A program made the translations under genes and the position numbers. DNA of 64,000 nt from Ganoderma boninense (Eukaryota > Basidiomycota > Agaricomycetes > Polyporales > Polyporaceae): the NCBI GenBank assembly GCA_002900995.3, contig CM035311.1:992001-1056000 (forward strand), given 5' to 3'. A model generated the notes under the pieces. The model was not told the DNA's origin. It searched no databases and saw only the letters and a program-made list of their open reading frames with translations. Shown here one piece after another: positions 23,746 to 34,269 of this stretch (positions within the stretch are counted from its first letter, which is position 1; each line of letters opens with the position of its first letter).

Positions 23746-24461
23746 GGCAAATTAGTCATTCCAAGGGTGGGGCCCGGCCGCGAAGCGGCCCAAAAGGTGC
23801 CAAGGGTGGCCAGCGCGCCTTCGGCGCGCTCTCCCTCCTCCTGCCGCCTTCCTGTCCTTCCGACTCCTCCAATCTGGCCTCAAAAATCGTGAAAAATGGG
23901 CCAGAAATCGTGTTTCCTAGCCGCCTTATTCTCCCGGGTCTCGCGGCGGCGCGCGCGCCGCCGCGTCTCCCTGTATAACTCCTTATACTACTCCGAATGT
24001 CAACTCTCAGCTTGCCATTACAATTCCTCCCGAAGTTCCCCACCGGTTTTCGTCGTTTTAGGCTTGTTTGAAACGGGTAAATCTCGCCTTTTACGCGATG
24101 TATGCGCCTTCGGGTTGTACTTATTCCCTGCTCCCTCAAGTTCAGTTTTTATTGCATTTTTGTACACTTTGCTGCGTTTTTGTGCCTTGAACTTCGCCTC
24201 CCGCTCTCTGATAGTTAGCAAATATATTTGTATACTATAAAACTATCCTTTCCACTCGCAGTGCGGCCTCCAGAAGCCTGGAAACCCGGTGCATCTGCCC
24301 TCGAGCCCCGTCGCGAGCCATTGCGCCCTTTAAGCGCTCATGTTTGGTGGCGGACTCCTTCCGTATTAGGGTGCGGTAGGGCTAGGGTTTATTTGATCGC
24401 CTCGACCAAATTTGGTCTGGGGGACCAATTTAGTCGTGACCCTTGGCATGGCGGGGCTCCC
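23746..24461 (-). mobile_element. Non-autonomous DNA transposon, copy 2 (right arm, opposite orientation)
   Basis: The reverse complement of copy 1 over its whole length. The one difference I found is a single G indel (ACCCGG at about 23541-23545 against ACCCGGG at about 23933-23938). It is flanked by ATGCCGGGC on both sides (23737-23745 and 24462-24470), a second target-site duplication that overlaps that of copy 1 in the 13-bp spacer. Confidence 0.8.
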
Positions 24462-24645
24462 ATGCCGGGCCACTGTTTTCGCCTGATAGCATGTGACCTA
24501 GACTGATTCAGCTCCTTTCAGGACTGGCAGCGCTGCTAGTTACCCCGCGCGATACTGATCTCGCCTAGACATGATGCATGATGATCGAGCATAGACCGAT
24601 TGCGGAAGTTTGCTAGATTTTCAGTCATCGGGGTGTAGTTACTTA

Positions 24646-25027
24646 CAGTGCCTTGCATAATTGCGTGAACGCGCCGAAAAATTCCCGCAGGCGCTTATAT
24701 GTTCGCCTACCAAATCAGGACGCCTGGGAAGCTTCAGAAGCGAGTTGGTGACCTTCATGTGACATGTCCCCCGGATGGCATGGGTGCCTCCCGAAGCAGC
24801 TGAGGCCCAAATAATAAACTAGGAGACCCGTTGAGAGCCACTGAGCCCTCCAGGAAGTAGACAAGGGTGGGGGACAGGGGAACAGTCGTTAAAACCTGTA
24901 GAGGTGCACAGGCGGCGGGGCACGCGTTGGCGTTGCATGTGACCGTGATCCATCCGTATTTGGTAGGCGAAGTATAAGCGCCAGCGGGGGATTTTTCGGC
25001 GCGTTCACGCAATTATGCAAGGCACTG
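24646..25027. mobile_element. MITE of Tc1/mariner type
   Basis: A 382-bp element with ~70-bp imperfect terminal inverted repeats; the first 37 bases of each end are identical (CAGTGCCTTGCATAATTGCG...). It is bounded by TA dinucleotides at 24644-24645 and 25028-25029, the Tc1/mariner target duplication, and the CAGTGCCTTGCATAA terminus is of Tc1 type. No internal transposase frame. Confidence 0.88.
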
Positions 25028-25029
25028 TA

Positions 25030-25765
25030 CGTAGAATGCAGGTTCGTGCTTGCTTCCAAAGAAACCAATATTGGTATGGTGAATTGATAGCCTTTCGGGA
25101 CGTAGACCCACGCAAGCTGCAGGCACCTGACAGTTTGAACCTGAACGTTCACCGACAAGGGACCAGAAGCCATGTGCAGCTCCAGTGCCCCCCGCGCAAA
25201 GCCAGATGCTGGACGAGTTCCCACCAGGATATCTACTTACTTCGAGCCGCTCGAGCTCCGAGTCGCAGACTACCGCAGGCTCGACGCGGCGGGCATTGTC
25301 GAGGTCGCGCTCGAGCACCTGGATCCTGCAGAACACTCTAGTCCGCTGCTCGAGCTGCGGTACAACACGGGCTACGGTGGTCTGACCATGGCGGAAGGGA
25401 GCCTGCAGAAACGAGAACGGATGGCTGCGGTGGTTGTACTAGTGTTAGCGGAGGACCTCAGAAACCCGCATCCGGGTCCTCTGGCTACTCTCGCATGCTG
25501 CGGGACGAGTACAGAGTATGGAGTTGCTATGTATTAGAATAGACCAGAAAGAGCTCATCGTTGGCCTTGCATAATTGTTGACTGGCCTCAATCTCATGCA
25601 GATTACCGTAGCGGATTCTCCTGGCTTTTCCAGGCCCATGCGTGGTAAGGGGATACGCTGCGGAGGGTTTGAACAGACTCTGGGGCAGTATATAGCCTGC
25701 CTGTACATGTGTAGTGGCACGTTTCTTCGCGGTCAAACCTTAACTACATCGACAATCTGATATCC
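25030..25765. other. Intergenic region with a coding-like relic and a MITE end fragment
   Basis: A GC-rich plus-strand block (about 25200-25430) reads YFEPLELRVADYRRLDAAG then LEHLDPAEHSSPLLELRYNTG. It looks like an orphan exon but I could not link it to either neighbour. At 25566-25579, GCCTTGCATAATTG matches 14 bases of the adjacent MITE terminus with no partner end visible. Confidence 0.35.
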
Positions 25766-27357
25766 ATGCAGTTTGCCCTCAATCCTCGTGTCGTGACGGC
25801 GACCGGCTTCTTCTCGACCCCCCCTCATCCACCGCTGCCCCGTCTCGACGAGCAAAACCTCCAACATCGCACTCCTGGGACGACTGCACAGATGGATGAG
25901 AGATGCAAGGCTCTGCTTCCCGGGCGGACACAGACTCGATGTGCGTCGCCGTCGGACCGGTCGAACGACTTCTGTCCTTCCCACAAGGAAGAGCGATGGA
26001 GACTCGTGCGAGCCTACAAGGAGGCATCCGAGCGCGTAGACGCACTGAAGCCCAGCGCGGTGACGACGAACGGGCAGCTGTATGCGCTGTACAGCGCAGA
26101 TGAGCTCAGGGCCGCCGAGGCGGCGACGGCGGAGTACCTCGACGCGGTGCGGGCGGAGCTGAGAGGGCGGACGACAGTGAGCGAAAGGTTTTACGCAAAC
26201 GGTGCGCAGACAGTTGCTGTTATTTGGGTCCGCTTCGGCTGGCTGGCGTACGAATCGACGTGCCTTTGTACGCAGGCGTGAAGGATGGACACCATGTCCG
26301 CATCAATATCCTTGCGAAGGAGGAGGCGGTCGTTGCGGCATTGCTTGTCAGTCTTCGGGCGCGCACCCGTACTCCAGCTCCGCGGAAACCACTCCAGCCC
26401 ATCGTCGCCAACCGTGCCGTCCCAGCTCGCAAGGACCGCGGATACGTCGACAGACACGACACCAGCATGCGGAGGGATTATGGACCACGCGGTTACGGGC
26501 AGCCTGCCGGGAATGGTGGTCTGGGCCTTCCGCTCGACGGCCTGCTTCGCTTGCTCGTCTATGCCACCGTCAGTCTGACCCATACACGCTACACATCTGT
26601 TTAGAGTGCTAATGAATGCGCTAACATAGGTCGCTTACGGGGCATACAAGGTGTGGGAACTCATGTCGTTGGCGGGGCGCGACCTGTATCGAGACATCGT
26701 GAGTTTTGTCCGGGATCCTGTGACGACGCTGGTACGTCTCGTTACGGGCATGAAACACATGTCTGGCGTACGCGAATGGTGCGTTAAGGGTTTGGGTTCG
26801 ATGCGCGTCATTTGGCGTGTCCTGATGCTTCGATCGACACGACACATGCCTAGGGTCCAGACCGTCGGGACGAACATCAGTCAGAAAATGGAGAACTTCG
26901 CCCGTGAGATACAGACGGACCCGCCTGAGTTGTTGAAGATCACGGAGGGCACGCTGAATAACGCGGGGAAGGAGTAAGCACTGCTGAGCTTCAGGCGGCA
27001 ACTGTTATGTGACTGAATGCACGCGCGGTGCGGGCAGGATCATGGAGCGCTCCGCCTGTGCTTGGACGTCCGTGTCGGAGCTTGCTGCAAAGGGCGTCGA
27101 AGCCGCGAGCGACAAGATGGCGTCCTCTGTCAACGATCCAGGTCAAGCCGCGAAGGATGTCGCAGAGGGTCTGTCCGAAGCTCGCGAATGGTGAGCGCTG
27201 GCGAGCACACTGTTATGGCTTGTCCTGATGGTTTCGCAGGGTTGTGGAACGGGGTGGCCCTCTCTGGAAGTCCTTCTCAAAAATTGTTGAGGATGGTGCC
27301 AAAGTGGCGGGAGAAGCCGTGGCGTCTGTTGTTGACGAAGTCAAGACTCGGAAGTGA
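25766..27357 (+). CDS. Unknown membrane-anchored protein with Cys-rich N-terminus and amphipathic C-terminal helices
   Basis: I do not recognise the function. Six exons (25766-26201, 26276-26568, 26630-26778, 26854-26973, 27038-27190, 27240-27357) total 1269 nt and close in frame for 422 residues. The N-terminal part has a Cys/His arrangement, MDERCKALLPGRTQTRC then DFCPSHKEERW, followed by a helical segment (VRAYKEASERVDALK, DELRAAEAATAEYLDAVRAEL). A hydrophobic helix, LLRLLVYATVAYGAYKVW, spans the exon 2/3 junction and probably anchors the protein in a membrane. The rest is Ala/Glu/Lys-rich and helical (KGVEAASDKMASSVNDPGQ). Exons 3 and 5 both end in the codons for Arg-Glu and a split Trp (CGC GAA TG|G), with the next exon starting GGT, which suggests exon duplication. 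The start may instead be the ATG at about 25892. A ~50-bp dispersed repeat follows the gene. Confidence 0.7.
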
Positions 27358-27980
27358 AGAGCGTTGCGGAGGGGTTGACCCATGCTAGAGGTCTAAGGTG
27401 GTGAGTACAACTTTTACTCATATGTCGTGGCGGAGGGAAGTGATGCGCTCACCGTCCATCTGTACGCAGAGGACTCCTGCTTTCTTGTGGCTATTCAAGT
27501 TGACGTGGATTTTCTGCGCGTATACGCTGTTTTGTGCATGGTTTTTCGAGTAATTCCCGCTGTCCCCAGTTTCGACATGACATGTTGTACCACAATATTA
27601 ATGAGCGTGTATACAAGAGGAAGAGAGCAGTGACCGCTAGAAAGTGTATTGCTAGAGTTTGATTGGGTGGAATATCGAAAAGCTGACGATGGACGTTGTT
27701 TGTCCTTGTTAGGATCAAAAGCCAATAGCTTCGACGCCCGACCTATCGCCGTTCCGACCTTCCCGGACCAATGCTACGTTCTCTGAGGTTGTGAGCACTT
27801 TGTCCATCAACCTCTCAGCTACCGTGTGCTTGCAGGACGCTTTACATACGCATACACGACATATCTAGCTCATCAGCACCTAGCCAATCCTGTGACAACG
27901 TTCTTGGCTAGCCGGCTTCGGTAAAACACGACGGTCGACTGCGCGGTCGTCCTGGACCGACATCATCAACACTTGAGAGT
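27358..27980. other. Intergenic region
   Basis: 623 bases between the unknown gene and the CLC gene. It contains one copy of the dispersed repeat (27691-27742); otherwise nothing recognised. Confidence 0.45.
27691..27742 (+). repeat. Dispersed ~50-bp repeat, copy A
   Basis: Shares GTTGTTTG(T/C)...TTGTTAGGATC, then AAGGC/AAGCC and TTTGACGC-like blocks, with 36077-36129 and 39597-39649. It lies about 330 bases after the stop of the preceding gene, in the same orientation. This is the most divergent of the three copies. Confidence 0.6.
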
Positions 27981-30900
27981 ATGTGGTGAGTGACGATCCG
28001 TCTTCCAAGTATGACTGGGAAACCTCATCGGGAGTATCAGGGGAAACTCTTCCAACAATGCCAATCTGCCATGGTTCAAGGGCGGACTTCATGACCGCGA
28101 CATCCAGGAAGCAGAAGCGTACGAATTCGTAGAGCACGAGCACGAGCACGGGTATGAACACGAACACGAACACGGGACGAGCCAGCGGCCCTCGCTAAAG
28201 TCCTTGGGGAAGCAAGCTGCGTACGAGGAGGGGAGCAGCATAGACTGGGTGCGCGAAGAGGCCGCGGAGCGCGAGCGCAAGCGTGTCATCCGCTCGCGAC
28301 GGGGGCTGCGCGCGCTGCTTGGAGTCGTGCTCGACTCTGCGGGGCTGTGGTTGGTTATCATATTGGCTGGGGTGGGGGTGGGGTTCTTGGGGGCGTGGCT
28401 GGATGTCCTGGTCCAATGGTGCGTGCTGTGGTCTTGCGGCATTCAAGCAGTGATGGACCTGGAGTTGCAGGCTGGGGGATATACGAGAAGGACGATGTCG
28501 CCACGGGATCTTCTACAACCAAGTTGCGTGCTGTAGTGGGTTGGATCGTGAGTGCAGCTATTGACTATATGCGCTGTTTCCCCCTCACGGCGCACGTATA
28601 GCTGGAGAGATCTGCGATGACTGGCAAACATGGAGTAAATACCTGAATATCAACAATATCTTCGGGCAGTCTCTCCTCCAGGCCACCATATACGTCGCTC
28701 TATCAGTAAGGCGCACGTGTATCTTATTGCAATACGACTCACAGCCTGACTTCAGATTGCATTCGCGGGGAGCTCTGCCGTGCTGGTCATGACATATGCA
28801 CCATAGTGAGAAGCAGTCGCACCGTCCGTGGGACACGGCACTAACACTAACGCACGCGGAAGCGCTTTCCACACAGGAAGTACGTGCTCGTATCCTAGTT
28901 CTTATCGCTCATTGAAGAGTGCTCACGACGTGTACAGTTCCAGAGATCAAGGCTGTCAGTTCGGTCACCCCCATGCTGCGCCAAACAAACAAATAGGTCT
29001 CATTCGCTGTCTCACAGATCCTCAGTGGCTATGTCCTCGACCAGTTTCTCGGCCCTTGGGTGCTGCTCATCAAGGCCCTCGGCCTCGCGCTGGCCGTTGC
29101 GTCCGGGCTCTCGCTGGGAAAGGAGGGCCCGCTCGTCCACGTAGCGTGCTGCTGGGCATTCCTCCTTTCCCGCGCGTTCCGTCAGTTCCGGCAGAACGAA
29201 GGCAAGTGCTGGGCGCACCGCTGTTTTTGGCCCGCTCTTACGCCGTATGTAGCCCAGAAACGCAAGTTGCTCGCCGCAGCCGCGGCCGCGGGGCTGTCTG
29301 TGGCCTTCGGGAGCCCGCTCGGCGGGGTGCTGTTCGGCCTGGAGGAGCTGGACGCGTTCTCAAACGACAGCGACGTCATGTGGCGCGGGTTCGTGGCGTC
29401 GGTCATCGCGGCGGGCTCGTTGCAGTACGTCGACCCGTTCGGGACGTCGAAGCTGGTGTTGTTTCAGGTCTCTGAATCCGAGACGGTGTGGAGGGGCTTT
29501 GAGCTGGTCAGTCGCTCACTTGTTGGCGCGTCGATCCCGCGATCTGAAGTGCTCGCTGTGCCAGATTCCATGGATGTTCCTCTCGGTTGTCGGAGTATGC
29601 AACAGTCAACAGGTCATGAATTCCCCGCGTCGCTAATGGCTGCGCTTTTCAGGGTCTGCTCGGGTCACTTCTGATCAAGCTCAACGCTGCCGCGGCCGTC
29701 TACCGGAGACATAGCCAGCTGCACAACTATCCCATCCTAGAGGTGGTCGGCTTCACCGCCATCACGGCAGCCGTCAGCTACCTAGTCGTGTTCCTCCGCG
29801 TCCAGTCATCCGAGCTCGTCGCAAACCTATTCCAAGAATGCGATCCGACGAAGCAGGACTACCACGGGTTGTGCAAGTAAGTCGCGTTGTGTCGGCTCGT
29901 GGTGATCAGACTGAGGATACGTATTTGCTAGTCCCACTGCGCTCGGGGCCAACGTGTTCCTCCTCGTCCTCACGGCGCTCGTCAAGATTGCTTTCACGGC
30001 GTGGACATTCGGCATGATGGTGCGTTATTGGCTGGAAAGTTAATCCGTATTCAAATGTTGATGCCCCGCCAGGTTCCTGCTGGTATCTTCCTCCCTACAA
30101 TCGCAATCGGCGCCTGCTTGGGACGCGCAGTGGGATTGATTGTGTCCGTACACCAATTTTCCATTCCCTAAAGCTCGCATGTTGACTAGCCGATTCAGAC
30201 AAGGCCTCCATAGATCATATCCTCACGCGTTGATATTCTCGTCATGCCCTCCGGATGTCTCTGTGCGCTGTATTTCGCCCGGTTTCTATGCCGTTGTCGG
30301 AGCGTCTGCAATGCTTGGTGGAGTCACAAGGATGACAAGTGGGTCCCCATCCTCTCCCTTCCCACTTGCCCATGCTCATACGTCGCCCCCACAGTCTCTC
30401 TCGTCGTCATCCTTTTCGAGGTACGCACAGCTGCCCGAATTCGCTCAAAACGGACGCCTAACGCCTTCCTCGCAGCTCACCGGCGCGCTCTCGCACGTCC
30501 TCCCAATCATGATCTCCGTCATGGTCTCGAAGTGGGTCGCAGACGCGTTCGGCAAGGGCGGCATCTACCCCGTGTGGATCGCGCTCCGCCGCTACCCGTG
30601 GCTGCGCGCGCGCGAGTACCGCGACCGCGGCGAGACCGCCGCGCACGTCATGAAGCCCGCCGCGAACCTCGTCGTCGTCCGCGACGGGGACGCCGGGTGC
30701 GCGCTCGGGGAGCTCGACGCGCTCGTGCGCGCGCGCAGCTTCCGGGGGTTCCCCGTCGTGAGCGTCGGTGGGGAGGGGGAGCTGCTGCTTGGGATCGTCA
30801 TGCGGGATCGGCTGGGGGCGTGTTTGGGTGAGTTCGCTTTTTTGTTTTTGTTTTTTGGTGTTGCGGGTTGTCGCGATGAGAGGACGAGGATAGAGTGCTG

Positions 30901-31319
30901 ATGCGGGTGCGGGACAGACGAGCTGCTCGCCGACGACGCGAACAGGGACCGGAGGTGCACGTTCCTCCCGCCAAGCCGGGTGGGCTCGGGGGGCAGCGGG
31001 ATGGTCAACCTGTCGGGCTTGCTCGAGGAGGCGGTCTTGCAGCTGCGCAAGGATGTGCCGCTGGAGTTGGTGGTGAACATGTTCCAGAAGATGGTGCGTC
31101 CCACGTCCCCTCTGTTCTCCCCCACGTCCCCCACGTCAAAGCCATGGTCCGAATGCACACTCACGGCGAGTCTCGAAACCACAACAGAACCTGCGACATA
31201 TCCTGTTCTCGCAGGAGGGAAAGCTGATGGGCATGGTCACCAAGACGGACATCGCGTGGCTGCTCACCGCGGAGTCGCATGCAGCGTATGCTGGCGCGCT
31301 CGCGGAGGAATCCCACTAG
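27981..31319 (+). CDS. CLC-type chloride/proton antiporter (Gef1/CLC-3-like) with CBS domains
   Basis: Exchanges chloride for protons in endosomal/Golgi-type membranes to support acidification; this role is known for the Gef1/CLC-3 group. Core motifs are intact: IPEIKAILSGYVLDQFLG, GKEGPLVHVACC with the gating glutamate, and GGVLFGLEEL carrying the EE pair that includes the proton glutamate of exchangers. At the C-terminus two CBS domains follow (TAAHVMKPAANLVVV... and NLRHILFSQEGKLMGMVTKTDIAW), ending at TAG 31317-31319. The cytosolic N-terminus contains EHEHEHGYEHEHEHG (about 28130-28175) and then SSIDWVREEAAERERKRV. The start is a model: ATG 27981 plus a 55-nt intron (27986-28040) leads in frame to GNSSNNANLPWF, and no upstream in-frame ATG exists within the second exon. 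Many short introns follow. The gene ends 51 bases from the stop of the convergent methyltransferase gene. Confidence 0.9.
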
Positions 31320-31370
31320 GCCGGACCTTGACCTTGACCGCGTCGTCACACTCTCGTCTATGTTTTGCTT

Positions 31371-32733
31371 TCATGTCCGGACTATATACAGATAATAGTG
31401 GAACGCCTCGCCCAGCTTGCGGATCTCGAGCGTCGTGCCCGGGCGGTCGAGGTAGCGGCGGCGGAAGTGCGGCTGGCCGAAGGTCAGGTAGACGAAGACC
31501 CCGCCTTTCCGGAGGACCCTGTGTCAGACGCTGAGCCGGCAGGTCAGTAGGAGACGGGGAGGGAAGGGGCGTACCGGAGGACTTCGTCGACTTCGCGGTT
31601 GCAGTTCTGGACGACCTCTTCGGGCGGGTCCTTGGGGGGTGGTTAGCGCGGAAACGGACACGCGGGATGAAGGATGACATACCCAGACGTCAGCCTTCGC
31701 GGTCATCATCGCGTCCATGGTGCCTGCCGCGTCACGGGTTTTGTAAGCTCGTGAAGCACTGAAGTTGAACGCGCATGGGAAAGTTCGCGCCGGTAAGTAG
31801 CTGGACATTAGACTGCGACCTGGGAATGGTTCACTGCGCGACCACGGACTCTACGGACGTGGTCGTTCCACGTCAGAGTCTGAAGGCAGGCCACCTCCAC
31901 ATCCTCTACGCATCCAATGGGAACTTTGGTATTTCCCTCCAGTCGTCCACCAGAAAATGTTGGATGCGCGGCGCCCGCGCGCCCTTCCTCAGTGTCATTC
32001 TTTGCCGGCGGCCGTGATCCCGACGGACCGAATGACGAGCGTACACATTCAGCAAAATAAATCTCCATGGCAGCGCACCTTTGTCAATGGCGACATCGAA
32101 GGACCCCGTGTCGAACTTGAGATCGCGTATGTCCATCTCGTGCCCTGTCAGTATGACCGCGTGAGGAGTGAGGACCGACGGGAGCGTGGAGCCGGAAGAC
32201 CCGTACACTCCATTTCCGGGGCCGGGTCCGCGTGCTTACGCTTCATTTTGTCGATGAGGATGCCGGAGTACTACGTATCGTCTCGGATCGGTCAGTCATA
32301 GCCCGTCATTTATGATGGGGCCGTACGTCGGTGTTGACGATGTTCTTGTAGCCGTCTTCGTACATCTAACGGGGAGGTTAGTAAGGATGAGCGGGATTCT
32401 GCCAGACGTGCTTACATCTTGCGAGAGCGTCGAGTTGCCGCACCCGAGCATCAGAATCCTCGAGGACTTGTCTGGAATGAGCTCTCGCATGATGTCTGCG
32501 ATGTCTTTGTACGACTTGAACCAGTCAAACGAAGTTTCTTCGGACTCCCTTTCGTATAGTCTCAGTCAGACCGAGTTTCTATGGTCCTTGAAGAAGAAAA
32601 TGCCGGCTCACTGGGTGTATCGCTGATCCCTGGATAAAATTCCTCAAATACCTTCGGTAAGTGTCTACGACTGTACTAACCAATACTCCTTGGTCCCATA
32701 CTCTTCATTTTTCCTGGGGAGAATGTCGGCCAT
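31371..32733 (-). CDS. SAM-dependent methyltransferase of the METTL13/EEF1AKMT4 type
   Basis: The human relatives methylate lysines of elongation factor eEF1A; the fungal substrate is inferred. Read on the minus strand, the ATG at 32733 gives MADILPRKNEEYGTKEYW, then RYTQESEETSFDWFKSYKD, motif I ILMLGCGNSTLSQDMYEDG, NIVNTDYSGILIDKMK, VMDIRDLKFDTGSFDVAIDKG, the continuation TMDAMMTAKADVW, and LRKGGVFVYLTFGQPHFRRR with a YYLYIVRT end before TGA (31371-31373). These blocks line up in order with EEF1AKMT4 (DKYWDQRY, LGCGNSALS, VLEKGTLDALL, PHFRTRHY). There are several introns, most short; the one between AIDKG and TMDAMM is about 350 nt. Exon joins D-K-G|T-M-D and VLR|VLRKGG keep frame. Confidence 0.85.
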
Positions 32734-32949
32734 GATTTTCAGGGGATGGTCGATGCAGGAAGAGTCCGATTACTGCAGAATCTCCCGGGCCGATGGTTGC
32801 CATGGGCGCCTCTTTGGAGCGGGGGTAAATAGGCGAGGTTGCATCATTGCGCACACGCTCGGCAACTCGTTCATTCCATCCTTCCCATCCTCCTTCCCAT
32901 CCCCCTCTCACTTTCCCTCTTCCTTTCGTCCCCAATCCAAGCACTCACA

Positions 32950-33435
32950 ATGGTGAGTCGACCGCGATATATGCGACTTTTGAACTCATAACGCGCCGCC
33001 AGTCTGCGTACCCCGCTTACGTCATGGGCACCCTGTGCATCGTTGGTGGCATCACCGGCTTCGTGCGCACGAGGAGTATCCCCTCTCTGGTCGCAGGTGT
33101 TGGGTGAGTGAACACGCGCTGGAACGATGAGATGGAGCATGGGGCATTGAGGGAGGTCGTTGCAGCGTCGGTGCGCTCTACCTCTATAGCGCCGACAGCA
33201 TCCGCAAGGGGACTCCAAACGGTCTCGAGGTCGCTCTCGGTGAGTCTCGTCCCCGCTCGTATCCATGCCGCGCGTTACCGACCGAGCTCGCGCGTTTCCT
33301 ACAGGCGCGTCGGCCCTTCTTCTGCTCTCCTCGCTTCCCCGCGCTGCCAAAGGCCCCGTACCTGCCGTCCTCACGGCGACCTCTGCCGCTTCGGCGTTGT
33401 ACTACGGCAAGACCGTCTTGGCTCTGCGATCCTGA
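32950..33435 (+). CDS. TMEM14 family (UPF0136) small membrane protein
   Basis: Human TMEM14C is a mitochondrial inner-membrane protein needed for porphyrin import in haem synthesis; function in fungi is inferred. Four coding exons, 32950-32952, 33003-33103, 33166-33239 and 33305-33435, total 309 nt (102 residues) and close in frame. The first coding exon is only the ATG, followed directly by GTGAGT. The protein reads SAYPAYVMGTLCIVGGITGF, VRTRSIPSLVAGVGVGALYLYS, and ends LTATSAASALYYGKTVLALRS, with about four short hydrophobic helices and the Gly-rich helix packing typical of the family. Splice donors GTGAGT occur at all three junctions. Confidence 0.9.
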
Positions 33436-34269
33436 GTTTGTCGGGCTGCAGGCGGTTGTACGATAGTTGTTCATGTGGGTCTGTCGACTGTGATTTTATT
33501 ACTTTCTCTGCTTCCGGATTTCATAGTGGGAGAACGGCTTGACTATGGCTCAAGGGGGCTGTTGGCACGATCGTACTGTGACCCTCCAACAACGCTTCTT
33601 CGTGGAAGAGGACTCTGTTTCAATGCATGACTTGCCGCCTTTCGAGGTGTGTGCCCTTCGTCTGTCGAATACGGCACCGCATTGACACAGCAGATATTGG
33701 TAACTTCGCTGATGATGTTAGTCTCAGTCATCATAAGTAGAACATTGCCGCTTTGGCTGGGTGAGGGCTCCAGGAATCCATCACTATTGACGAAATCTTG
33801 TCTCGACATTTAGGCAACGACAGAGACCCTGCGATCCCTGCCAGAAGGGCGCTTGCTATGAGCTAGGCGACGTCGGTCGGAGCTGTGTAGCGCTGCGGCG
33901 CCGACGTTCAGTAATGGATTTTAACCATCCATGAATTGAGCATGGCGACATGACGATGAGACCACTAGTAAGATCTAGGACTAGTTTGTATTCGATTGAT
34001 TGCTATGCCGCAGCGTAATTAGGATCCGCGGCGTCCGTCCGGGTCGGAAACCCTCCTGCCGATGAATGTACTATGTCCAAGCCTCCAAGGCACACGACAC
34101 GACCCTGTTGGTGGCAAGGGATGGTGGTCCTGATGGATCGCCAGCGGTGAACGAATGCGATCTTCTTTGGTATATATACCGTGAGGTCGCATTTTCGATT
34201 TCTCCGAGCTCACGCTTGCTGACAGCCTCCAGCCTCCGGTCTTCCAGTGAGGAACTTCCGCTGGGGAAC
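33436..34269. other. Intergenic region upstream of the DUF6533 pair
   Basis: 834 bases, no gene recognised. The 3' part carries a TATA box for the next gene. Confidence 0.5.
34171..34178 (+). promoter_or_regulatory. TATA box of the first DUF6533 gene
   Basis: TATATATA lies 99 bases upstream of the ATG at 34270, in otherwise mixed sequence. Confidence 0.45.

Larger units (their letters stand above)
23018..24461. repeat. 1.44-kb near-perfect inverted repeat (palindrome) with 13-bp centre
   Basis: Arms of 715 and 716 bp separated by GAGCATGCCGGGC (23733-23745). Spot comparison along both arms keeps a constant coordinate sum (47478 inside, 47479 outside the single indel), so the arms are collinear. 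Such a structure can fold into a cruciform, and any transcript crossing it into a long hairpin RNA. Confidence 0.95.
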
